Positions 9,575 through 16,246 of a stretch of DNA of 64,000 nucleotides are shown in pieces. The stretch is from an uncultured Caldilineaceae bacterium (lineage in GTDB: Bacteria; Chloroflexota; Anaerolineae; Caldilineales; Caldilineaceae). The stretch's first letter is position 1. Every line of letters begins with the position of its first letter. The position numbers and the translations under genes are program-made. The notes under the pieces were generated by a model. That model worked only from the letters and a program-made list of their open reading frames with translations. It did not search any database and had not been told where the DNA came from. The DNA is taken from contig CATOTS010000001.1 in NCBI GenBank assembly GCA_951813625.1, positions 167,928 through 231,927 on the forward strand, given 5' to 3'.

Positions 9575-10234
9575 TCAGGGTTCAAGCTCGAGTTCCAAGC
9601 GGTGGCTCGGGGTGATGACAAATGTGCAGCTGCCATGCCCGTCCATAATGCAATCGTCGTGAGCAACATCCGTCCCCAGCACCTGCTCGATCATCTGTTG
9701 GTCCATTTCACAGATTTCGCGGTGGGCGAAGGCGAGTTCGTGATAGGGACAGTTGTACATTTTCAGGACAATGGTATCGTCGTCGACGGACGAGATATCG
9801 GTCAGTACGCCCTGGCGACCCATGGCTCCGGCCAACTCTTCGACTCTGTTCTGCAATCCGCCGGCAGTGACGGTTTCGGCGTAGCGATCGGCCAGCCGAG
9901 CGCCGACCCGCTTGAGGAGGGCGTCCATCTGCTCGGCGCCGACCATGCCGTACATCTCCTGGAGCATAGTCAAGGCGAGAAGGTCGCAACGGCAGGCAAA
10001 CAGTTCGCGTGCGGCCTCGGTGGCGGCGTAGATATGACGCGGCCGGCCAACACCGGAGCGTTCTTCGCGCCGTTCCAGGTAGCCGCTTGCCTGGAGGGCG
10101 TTGAGATGCTGGCGCACGGCGGTGGTGGTCACGCCGAGCAGGACTTCCAGGTCCTTAATGGTGGCAGACGGATTGCGCTGCAGATGTTCGAGAATCTGCC
10201 ATGCCGGTGAGTTCTGATCAGGACTGATAGACAT
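9575..10234 (-). CDS. sufR: SufR-like winged-helix iron-sulfur regulator
   Basis: A 219-residue regulator with an N-terminal winged helix (about residues 12-75; LLGVTTTAVRQHLNALQASG is the recognition region) and a C-terminal cluster-binding region with four cysteines: Cys162-X12-Cys175-X19-Cys195-X7-Cys203. The first pair has the CX12C spacing of SufR, which binds a [4Fe-4S] cluster and represses suf genes. ATG 10234 was chosen because the promoter's -10 box lies at 10315-10320; the longer frame beginning at 10324 would start inside the promoter. It is first in the operon, so autoregulation through the inverted repeat upstream is likely. Confidence 0.9.
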   Translation of the reverse strand: MSISPDQNSPAWQILEHLQRNPSATIKDLEVLLGVTTTAVRQHLNALQASGYLERREERSGVGRPRHIYAATEAARELFACRCDLLALTMLQEMYGMVGAEQMDALLKRVGARLADRYAETVTAGGLQNRVEELAGAMGRQGVLTDISSVDDDTIVLKMYNCPYHELAFAHREICEMDQQMIEQVLGTDVAHDDCIMDGHGSCTFVITPSHRLELELEP

Positions 10235-10314
10235 GTGATTGTTCTCTGAACTGAACGGTCGTTTCCGGTTTCGTGCGTTGTTTCCAGGCAAGCAAAACGT
10301 CGTAACTACAACCG

Positions 10315-10343
10315 AGCATAGCACCCAACTGACATTTTGTCAA
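10315..10343 (-). promoter_or_regulatory. Promoter of the suf operon
   Basis: Read on the minus strand, TTGACA (10343-10338) is followed after exactly 17 bases by TATGCT (10320-10315). This is a near-consensus sigma-70-type promoter, with the transcription start expected near 10308 and a leader of about 75 bases before sufR. Confidence 0.75.
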
Positions 10344-10376
10344 TTTACACAGTTTATTATGCGCAAATTGACAAAA
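10335..10376. promoter_or_regulatory. 12-bp inverted repeat operator over the suf promoter
   Basis: TTTTGTCAATTT (10335-10346) and AAATTGACAAAA (10365-10376) are perfect inverted copies separated by 18 bases. The left arm contains the suf -35 box, so a bound dimer or pair of dimers would block transcription. The arms differ from the published cyanobacterial SufR half-sites (CAAC/GTTG), so the binding protein is inferred from position. Confidence 0.65.
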
Positions 10377-10516
10377 ATTTCGGCATACGGATGGTTTTAT
10401 ACCATTCGGGGGCGCAGGGCGTCAAAAACGCGCGTGCGGCGATCTGTCAAAGTTCACCCATGAAGCCTGGCCGGCGGCGGCGCCGATCTTTGCGGAGACG
10501 CGCAGCCTGCCCACTT

Positions 10517-10546
10517 TTGGTGGAATGTCCGATCTCCTCTTATAAT
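10517..10546 (+). promoter_or_regulatory. Promoter of the yceD-rpmF-fab-nusB-tat operon
   Basis: A consensus TATAAT lies at 10541-10546, with TTGGTG 18 bases upstream at 10517-10522. The expected start near 10553 gives a leader of about 100 bases to the GTG of the DUF177 gene. Confidence 0.6.
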
Positions 10547-10654
10547 CTTTGTTTGTGCGCTTGCCGTTCGACTTGAAGAGCGCTGCGCCCGGGACTGCGT
10601 GATGGCAGTTTGGGCGGGGCGTTCGAGCGGGAGGCAGGCAGGAGGAACGAGGCC

Positions 10655-11257
10655 GTGGAGTTTAACGTTGCGCAGCTGATGAAGGAGGCGACGGGCGCGC
10701 GCAGGGAGTATGCGCTCGACGATGAAATCGCCGAACTGGATGACGGTCTGACGCCGTCGAGCAATCTGACCGGGAAGCTTGAGCTGTTGCGGATTCACAG
10801 CGGTGTGCTGGCGAGCGGCGATCTTCGGGTCACGCTTTCACTGCAGTGCGGCCGCTGCCTGGAAGCGGTCACGAATGACGTTAGGGTACGGTTTGCCGAG
10901 AGTTTTCGACCGTTGACCGACGTGCAGACGGGGCGATTCCTGCCGCCGGAGGAGTTTGAGGGGCAGACAGAGGATTTGACCGACGAGGCGCTGCTGATCG
11001 ATGCGCAGCACATACTGGACATAACCGAAGTGGTGAGGCAGAACATCTGGCTTTCGGTCCCGATCGTGGCGGCATGCGATTACGTCGATCCTGCGAGTGG
11101 AATACCGGACCAGGACGCCTGCCCGAAATTCATGGGACTGCTGTCGGAGACTGATCTCGCCGGCGAAGAGGGGGATGAAGCGACAGCCGAAGGTGCGGGG
11201 ATCGATCCGCGCTGGCAGTCCCTGTTGGCGTTGCAGAATGAGCTGACGAGCGATTAG
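10655..11257 (+). CDS. DUF177/YceD-family protein
   Basis: A 200-residue protein of the YceD (DUF177) family, which in many bacteria is encoded directly before rpmF and has been linked to 23S rRNA or ribosome maturation. The family core is visible around LSLQCGRCLEAV, a CxxC pair, and further on in DQDACPKFMGLL. GTG 10655 is preferred because GGAGG lies 9 bases upstream; the longer frame from 10610 lacks such a site. It is the first gene of the operon and precedes rpmF by 16 bases, the arrangement known from many phyla. Confidence 0.88.
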   Translation: MEFNVAQLMKEATGARREYALDDEIAELDDGLTPSSNLTGKLELLRIHSGVLASGDLRVTLSLQCGRCLEAVTNDVRVRFAESFRPLTDVQTGRFLPPEEFEGQTEDLTDEALLIDAQHILDITEVVRQNIWLSVPIVAACDYVDPASGIPDQDACPKFMGLLSETDLAGEEGDEATAEGAGIDPRWQSLLALQNELTSD

Positions 11258-11273
11258 AAAAGGAGGACGCGAG

Positions 11274-11468
11274 ATGGGACCGCTACCGAAGAGTAAGATC
11301 AGCAAGGGACGGCGCAACCGGCGCCGGGCGCACCACGCGATTGGCGCGCCGAGACTGGTGAACTGCGTTCAGTGCAACGAGAAGACGCTGCCGCACAGGG
11401 TCTGCCCGCACTGCGGGACGTACATGGGCCGGATGACGGTCCTCGACCTGGATGAAGAGGAAGCTTGA
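11274..11468 (+). CDS. rpmF: 50S ribosomal protein L32
   Basis: A 64-residue L32 with the basic N-terminus (PLPKSKISKGRRNRRRAHHA) and a zinc ribbon formed by Cys31-X2-Cys34 and Cys44-X2-Cys47, so this is the zinc-binding form. AAAGGAGG lies 9 bases upstream of the ATG. It overlaps the next gene by 4 bases (TTGA). Confidence 0.97.
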   Translation: MGPLPKSKISKGRRNRRRAHHAIGAPRLVNCVQCNEKTLPHRVCPHCGTYMGRMTVLDLDEEEA

Positions 11469-12451
11469 GCCGGATGGTTCTCGGGCCCTCGTATCGAGAC
11501 AGCGACAGGCGGTTTCTGTACCTGTTCCCTGGGCAGGGGAGCCAGCACGCGGGCATGGGCAAGGCTTTGGCGGAACGCTATGCGGCGGCACGCGAGGTGT
11601 TCGGCGCGGCGGATGAACTGCTGGGGATATCGCTGGGCGAGCTCTGTTTCGAGGGGCCGGATGAACAGTTGACTGATACGATCAACGCGCAGCCGGCGCT
11701 GTTCGCGTCGAGCATGGCGGCACTGTGCGCCTTGCAAGAGGAGGTCGGGGATCTTCCCCGGCCCGTTTTTTTTGCGGGTCATTCGATGGGCGAATACAGT
11801 GCGCTGGCGGCGGCTGGATGCATTTCGTTCGCGGACGGGCTGCGGCTGGTGCGGGAGCGGGGCCGGCTGATGAAGGAGGCCGGTGTGAGACAGCCTGGGC
11901 GCATGGCGGCGGTGATTGGGCTGTCGCAGGAAACTGTGGCCGAGATTTGCGCCGAGGCGGCGAAACGGCACGGCGGGGTGGCGCAGATTGCCAACGACAA
12001 CTGCCCGGGACAGGTGGTCATTTCGGGCGGTGAAGAGAGCGTAGATGCGGCGATGGCGGCGATGGAAAAGGCTGGTGCGCGGCGGGTTGTGCCGCTGGCT
12101 GTAAGCATTGCTGCGCACTGCCCGCTGATGGAGCCAGCCGCGGCGGCGCTGAAGGAGACGGTTGCAGCGACGGAGGTGCGGGCGCCGGCGGCGCCTTTAA
12201 TCGGTAATACGAGCGGCCGGCCGCTGGACAGCGCGGAGGCAATCCGCGACGAACTCAATGCACAGCTGACCGGTAGCGTTCGTTGGAGCGAATCGATGGC
12301 ATTTGCGGTGGAGGCAGGCGTCGACACGGTTGTGGAGTTGGGGCCCGGCGCGGTGCTGACCGGGCTGATGCGACGGATTGAGCGCAAGGTCAAGCGAGTG
12401 AATGTTGCTGACGCGGACGATGTGCGGGCGTTTGGCGAGCAGTTTGGTTGA
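11465..12451 (+). CDS. fabD: Malonyl-CoA:ACP transacylase
   Basis: FabD moves malonyl groups from CoA to acyl carrier protein to start fatty acid elongation. The 328-residue protein has the FPGQGSQHAGMG N-terminal motif, the nucleophile Ser107 in GHSMGEYSAL, and the catalytic His in SIAAHCPLM. It starts with TTG overlapping the rpmF stop; ATG 11474 is an alternative. It is followed by fabG. The plsX, fabH and acpP genes that often share this locus are absent. Confidence 0.96.
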   Translation: MSRMVLGPSYRDSDRRFLYLFPGQGSQHAGMGKALAERYAAAREVFGAADELLGISLGELCFEGPDEQLTDTINAQPALFASSMAALCALQEEVGDLPRPVFFAGHSMGEYSALAAAGCISFADGLRLVRERGRLMKEAGVRQPGRMAAVIGLSQETVAEICAEAAKRHGGVAQIANDNCPGQVVISGGEESVDAAMAAMEKAGARRVVPLAVSIAAHCPLMEPAAAALKETVAATEVRAPAAPLIGNTSGRPLDSAEAIRDELNAQLTGSVRWSESMAFAVEAGVDTVVELGPGAVLTGLMRRIERKVKRVNVADADDVRAFGEQFG

Positions 12452-12569
12452 GCAGGACGAAGCGTTCGGGCGGCTGGAACCGGCACAAGCGGGACCGGAA
12501 ATCGTATTCCTGAATTGGCCCGGACTGTAGTAGAATGGCGGCAGCAGCCCCACAGAACAGAGAGAGTTC

Positions 12570-13316
12570 ATGGATTTCACGGGCAGGATTGCGCTGGTTA
12601 CGGGCAGCAGCAGCGGGATCGGCGCCGCGATCGCGAGGGAGTTGGCCGCGGGGGGCGCGCGGGTTGCGCTCAACTACCGGGGAAACAAGGCGGGGGCGGA
12701 AGAGACTGCTTTTGCGATTCGCGAAGCGGGCGGCGAATGCGGGATTTACCAGGCCGACGTTGGCGATTTTGACGAGGCGGCGGCGCTGGTGAAGGCGGTC
12801 GAGTCGGAGTTTGGCCGCATTGGCATCCTGGTGAATAATGCCGGTACGACGCGGGACACGTTGCTGATGAGCATGAAGCCGGAGGACTGGGGCACGGTCA
12901 TCGGCACGAACCTGGACAGCAATTACCATGTGACGCGTGCGGCGCTGCGGGGCATGATCCGCCAAAGGTGGGGGCGAATCGTCAATATCTCGAGCATTGT
13001 GGGGTTGGCGGGCCAGGCGGGCCAGACGAACTATGCGGCCAGCAAGGCGGGCATCATCGGGCTGTCCAAGAGCTTGGCGCGTGAGGTGGGCAGTCGCGGC
13101 ATCACGGTGAACGTGGTCGCGCCGGGCTTTGTGCCGACGGCGCTGACAGAGGTGATGACCGACGAGCAGAAGGAGCATACGGTTGCCAGCACGCCCTTGG
13201 GGCGTTTTGGTGAGCCGGAGGAGATAGCCTGGGCGGTCGCGTTTCTGGCGAGCGAACGGGCGGGATTCATCACAGGCCAGGTCTTGTCGGTAGACGGCGG
13301 GCTGGTGATGATGTGA
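12570..13316 (+). CDS. fabG: 3-oxoacyl-ACP reductase
   Basis: A 248-residue short-chain dehydrogenase. The NADP-binding motif is TGSSSGIGAAIA (11-22), followed by NNAGTTRD at 89-96 and the catalytic set Ser142, Tyr155 and Lys159 (YAASKAG). The C-terminal VDGGLVMM is usual for FabG. It reduces 3-oxoacyl-ACP in the fatty acid cycle. It lies 118 bases after fabD; position and motif set make FabG the best choice among SDRs. Confidence 0.93.
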   Translation: MDFTGRIALVTGSSSGIGAAIARELAAGGARVALNYRGNKAGAEETAFAIREAGGECGIYQADVGDFDEAAALVKAVESEFGRIGILVNNAGTTRDTLLMSMKPEDWGTVIGTNLDSNYHVTRAALRGMIRQRWGRIVNISSIVGLAGQAGQTNYAASKAGIIGLSKSLAREVGSRGITVNVVAPGFVPTALTEVMTDEQKEHTVASTPLGRFGEPEEIAWAVAFLASERAGFITGQVLSVDGGLVMM

Positions 13317-13344
13317 TCGTTTACAAGTTGACGGGCAGGCGTCG

Positions 13345-14013
13345 ATGACAGGAGACCCTCTGGAGATGGTAGCGTCATCCGCAATACCCGAAACCGTGCT
13401 CGCAGCCGAGGGAGACGGCGAGCTGACGGAGAATGGGGGAGCCCCGCAGCCAGGGGAAGCTGCCCCTATTGATCGCGCCGGTCGCGAATCAGTGGTTGAC
13501 GGGGACGGGCGTGATGGTCGTCTGAAGGGCAATGGGTCGGGGGGGGAGGGCGCGGGTGCCCGGCCGGCCGAACGGATACGGGCACGCCGCACGGCGGTCC
13601 AGGTGCTGTACGAAATTGACTGCACCGAACACAGCTTCACCATTGCCTTGAAGTATCGACAGGAAGAGGAAGAGTATTCGAACGAGACGCTTGCGTTTTT
13701 GTCCTGGCTTGTTCACGGGGTACTCATGTACCGGGTGGAGCTGGACATGTTGATCGGCCGCTATGCGCCGGAGTGGCCGGTGGATAAGCTGGCCATTGTC
13801 GACCGAAACGTGTTGCGGCTGTCGATTTTCGAGTTGACGAGCCCGGACGCGGACGCGCCGCCCAAGGTTGTCATAAACGAAGCGGTAGAGCTGGCGAAGA
13901 CTTTCGGCAGCGACAGCAGCCCGCGCTTTGTGAACGGTGTGCTGGGCACGGCGCTGCGCGAGATTACGCTGCCGGCGGGGTATGCCGCTGGCCCAAGCCA
14001 GGTGAAGCGGTAG
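13345..14013 (+). CDS. nusB: Transcription antitermination factor NusB, N-terminally extended
   Basis: NusB binds boxA RNA with NusE (S10) to stabilise antitermination of rRNA transcription. The NusB domain occupies about residues 78-215: RARRTAVQVLYEID, then LAIVDRNVLRLSIFEL and VVINEAVELAKTFGSDSSPRFVNGVLG, all typical. About 75 residues of acidic, Gly/Pro-rich, probably disordered sequence precede it; this is unusual, as most NusB proteins begin with the RARR motif. No good later start codon is evident in this frame next to the domain. Confidence 0.92.
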   Translation: MTGDPLEMVASSAIPETVLAAEGDGELTENGGAPQPGEAAPIDRAGRESVVDGDGRDGRLKGNGSGGEGAGARPAERIRARRTAVQVLYEIDCTEHSFTIALKYRQEEEEYSNETLAFLSWLVHGVLMYRVELDMLIGRYAPEWPVDKLAIVDRNVLRLSIFELTSPDADAPPKVVINEAVELAKTFGSDSSPRFVNGVLGTALREITLPAGYAAGPSQVKR

Positions 14014-14022
14014 ATTCAGGCA

Positions 14023-14979
14023 ATGAACAGCATCTTTGGCATTGGCGTCCTTGAGTTTGTCTTTATTCTGATTTTTGCCCTGATATTTCTGGGCCCAGAA
14101 CGGCTGCCGAGAGTGACGAGGGAAGTTCTGCAATTCATTCGAAAAATACAAAAGCTTTCGAGCGAGCTGACGAAGCAGGTGAACGAGGAGATCGGCGACC
14201 TGCGCGAGCTGGACCCCAGCTATCACATGAAGGAGCTGATGGAGGACGACGAGGAGGAGGAAGAGAAGTCGGCTAAGGGAACAGGCAAGAAGTCGACGGC
14301 GACGACGGGACAGACTTCGGCGCCATCTCAGCAGGTGGTTGGGCGCACGAACTTGGCGGAAGCGGAGGAGGACGAGGAGAAGACGATTGCGCCGAAGGAG
14401 GCCGCGGCGGCTGCGGCGCCGGCCCTGTCCAATTTGAATACAGCTGCTTCGGCGAACGGGCAGCAGCAGAGCGATGAGGGCGCCGGCGACAGCTCGAAGA
14501 CTACGGGGAGTACGGTTCCTTCGGCGGCGCGTACCGATTCATCTAAGCGAGTCACAAGTAGCCCGGTGGTCGGATCGACGCCACGGCAGACGAGTAATAC
14601 GCAGAAGCGGGGCGTGAAGACGCTGGCCGAGTTGCGCAAGCAGCAGCGGACGAAGAGACAGTCAAGCTCCGGCGATTCGAGTTCCACCTACCTGACTGAG
14701 CGCAACAAGCGCGCGCAGCGTCGGGCAGATGACCGAAGAGAAGCCCTTGCCGCGCAGAAGGCGGAGAGTGGGTCTGTATCCGGAGATGATGGCGCAGCGG
14801 ACGAGCCATCCGAGGAGCTGGTGGACAACAATTCCGCGGCGCTGGCGGTGGACGAGAGCGCCGACGGGGTGGCCCACACTGAGAAGAGGGACGAGGAGAC
14901 TGAGGGAGAGCCTGTTGCCGTGGTAGAGGAGTCGCGTGAGGAGAAAGGCGGCGACGGCGGTGAGGAGACGAAGGCATGA
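14023..14979 (+). CDS. TatA/TatB-type twin-arginine translocase subunit with long charged tail
   Basis: The first 60 residues are a standard Tat component: short membrane helix (FGIGVLEFVFILIFALIFLG), hinge GPERLPR and an amphipathic helix. The GPERLP hinge is closer to TatB than TatA. From about residue 75 the protein is a 240-residue low-complexity tail rich in Glu, Lys, Ser, Thr and Ala, much longer than in E. coli TatB (171 residues in total). It overlaps tatC by 4 bases. As only one TatA/B gene accompanies tatC here, it may serve both functions, or a second subunit lies elsewhere. Confidence 0.9.
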   Translation: MNSIFGIGVLEFVFILIFALIFLGPERLPRVTREVLQFIRKIQKLSSELTKQVNEEIGDLRELDPSYHMKELMEDDEEEEEKSAKGTGKKSTATTGQTSAPSQQVVGRTNLAEAEEDEEKTIAPKEAAAAAAPALSNLNTAASANGQQQSDEGAGDSSKTTGSTVPSAARTDSSKRVTSSPVVGSTPRQTSNTQKRGVKTLAELRKQQRTKRQSSSGDSSSTYLTERNKRAQRRADDRREALAAQKAESGSVSGDDGAADEPSEELVDNNSAALAVDESADGVAHTEKRDEETEGEPVAVVEESREEKGGDGGEETKA

Positions 14980-15761
14980 CACAGCTTGATACTCCGATGG
15001 AACAGGACCCATTTGACGGCAGCCGTATGGGGCTGTTGGATCATCTGACGGAGCTGCGGAACCGGATGATTTGGATTATGGGCGCGCTTTTCTTTGGTAT
15101 CATCGTCAGTATTCCTTTCGTTGAGGGTGTTATTCGTTTCATCACGGCGCCTATGGAAGAACCGCCAATCGCCATTGACCCAATGGAATCGATCATCGTT
15201 TTCTTTAAAGTCATGTTCGCGATGGGCGTGATCGTTGCGATGCCGGTGCTGATTTACCAGATCATCGCATTCATTGCCCCTGGATTGTACCCTCACGAAA
15301 AACGCAGTCTGCTCACGCTTCTGCCAGGCTTCATGCTCTTGTTCTTCGGCGGCGCGGCCTTTGCCAATTTTGTGATGCTGCCTGTGGCCGTCGGCTTTCT
15401 GCAGAATTTCCTCGGCGCAGTGATCGATCAGGAGTGGTCGGTTGCCCGCTACGCTGGCTTTTTCACGCGCATTGTCTTCTGGATCGGCGTGGCCTTTGAG
15501 ACTCCTTTGGTGATTGCGTTCCTGGCGCGGATTGGGCTGCTCAGCGGGAGGCAGCTGCTGGGGATGTGGCGACAGGCGGTGGTGATCATTGCGGTGGTGG
15601 CGGCGATGATCACACCTACGATCGATCCGGTCAATATGACTATCGTGATGGCGCCGCTGATCTTACTTTATTTTCTTGGCGTAGGGCTGGCCTACCTGCT
15701 GTACAAGCCGCGGGCCCCGCGCGACTTCGACGCGATGGACTGGGGTGGGGATGATGAATGA
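14976..15761 (+). CDS. tatC: Sec-independent translocase TatC
   Basis: TatC is the receptor for twin-arginine signal peptides in the inner membrane. The 261-residue protein starts with the family motif MGLLDHLTELRNRMIWI and has six hydrophobic segments. The conserved F..PGLYPHEKR loop is present (IAPGLYPHEKRSLL), as are the later Pro-rich membrane turns (AAMITPTIDPVNMTIVMAPL). It overlaps the upstream TatA/B gene and the small downstream ORF, showing tight coupling. Confidence 0.95.
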   Translation: MTQLDTPMEQDPFDGSRMGLLDHLTELRNRMIWIMGALFFGIIVSIPFVEGVIRFITAPMEEPPIAIDPMESIIVFFKVMFAMGVIVAMPVLIYQIIAFIAPGLYPHEKRSLLTLLPGFMLLFFGGAAFANFVMLPVAVGFLQNFLGAVIDQEWSVARYAGFFTRIVFWIGVAFETPLVIAFLARIGLLSGRQLLGMWRQAVVIIAVVAAMITPTIDPVNMTIVMAPLILLYFLGVGLAYLLYKPRAPRDFDAMDWGGDDE

Positions 15762-15951
15762 CCGGGAGTCGCTAATCGCCCGTAAGCAGGAGGTCCTGCG
15801 TGAGTTGACACGGGCGCGGCGACAACTGGGGGCTGTTCAACAGTCAGGCAACCGGCATCAGCGGCAGCAGGCGAAGGAATTGGAAGGTGAGATCGAAAGA
15901 CTGATGGCGGAGGAGTACCGTCTGCGCATCACGATCGATCGGGCGAAGTAG
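15751..15951 (+). CDS. Small coiled-coil protein at the end of the tat operon
   Basis: A protein of about 66 residues, unknown function, highly charged and entirely helical in appearance (heptad-like LTRARRQLG, QQAKELEGEIERLMAEEYRL). It overlaps the tatC stop codon; ATG 15751 or 15754 could start it. No homologue is recognised. The overlap and position before the terminator make it a real operon member more likely than not. Confidence 0.6.
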   Translation: MMNDRESLIARKQEVLRELTRARRQLGAVQQSGNRHQRQQAKELEGEIERLMAEEYRLRITIDRAK

Positions 15952-15974
15952 AGCAGAGCGCGACAGAATCCACG

Positions 15975-16027
15975 AAGAGCACGAAGTTTCACGAAGGTCA
16001 ATTTTCGTGGGGCTTCGTGCTCTTTTT
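15975..16027 (+). terminator. Intrinsic terminator of the tat operon, built from CACGAAG repeats
   Basis: AAGAGCACGAAG plus CACGAA (15975-15995) pairs with TTCGTG plus CTTCGTGCTCTT (16004-16024), interrupted only by TTT against GGG. The stem is followed by a T run (16023-16027). The stem is made of CACGAAG units that occur elsewhere in the window. Confidence 0.8.
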
Positions 16028-16080
16028 GCGGAGAGATCTGATCGGTTGGAAGTAACTGCGATGGGCGAACGGCAATATCT

Positions 16081-16109
16081 ACGAAGGTCACGAGTTTACA
16101 CGAAGGGCC
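16081..16109 (+). repeat. Second CACGAAG-type repeat copy
   Basis: ACGAAGGTCACGAGTTTACA followed by CGAAGGGCC is a diverged copy of the left half of the tat terminator repeat about 100 bp upstream. It is followed by a T-run (GGGCCCTTTTTT) but has no strong stem of its own. Confidence 0.5.
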
Positions 16110-16246
16110 CTTTTTTGAGTCCCTAGCAGACAGGTATGTGAGTTAGGGAAGCAGGCCTCGAAGGGCGGGCGGAGCAAATCCAGGCAAGAGGCCGTGGTCG
16201 TTCTATCGTCGACGGCCCCATTTTCTCAACAGCAGGGGATCTATCC

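Noticed and set aside
5863..9662. Several plus-strand frames of 226-285 residues opposite sufD, sufB and sufC
   Set aside because: All are antisense shadows of SUF genes with strong motifs; they share the same low-complexity composition and lack ribosome sites.
9575..10324. Longer SufR start at 10324
   Set aside because: It would place the start codon upstream of the -10 box of a near-consensus promoter, so the mRNA would not contain it.
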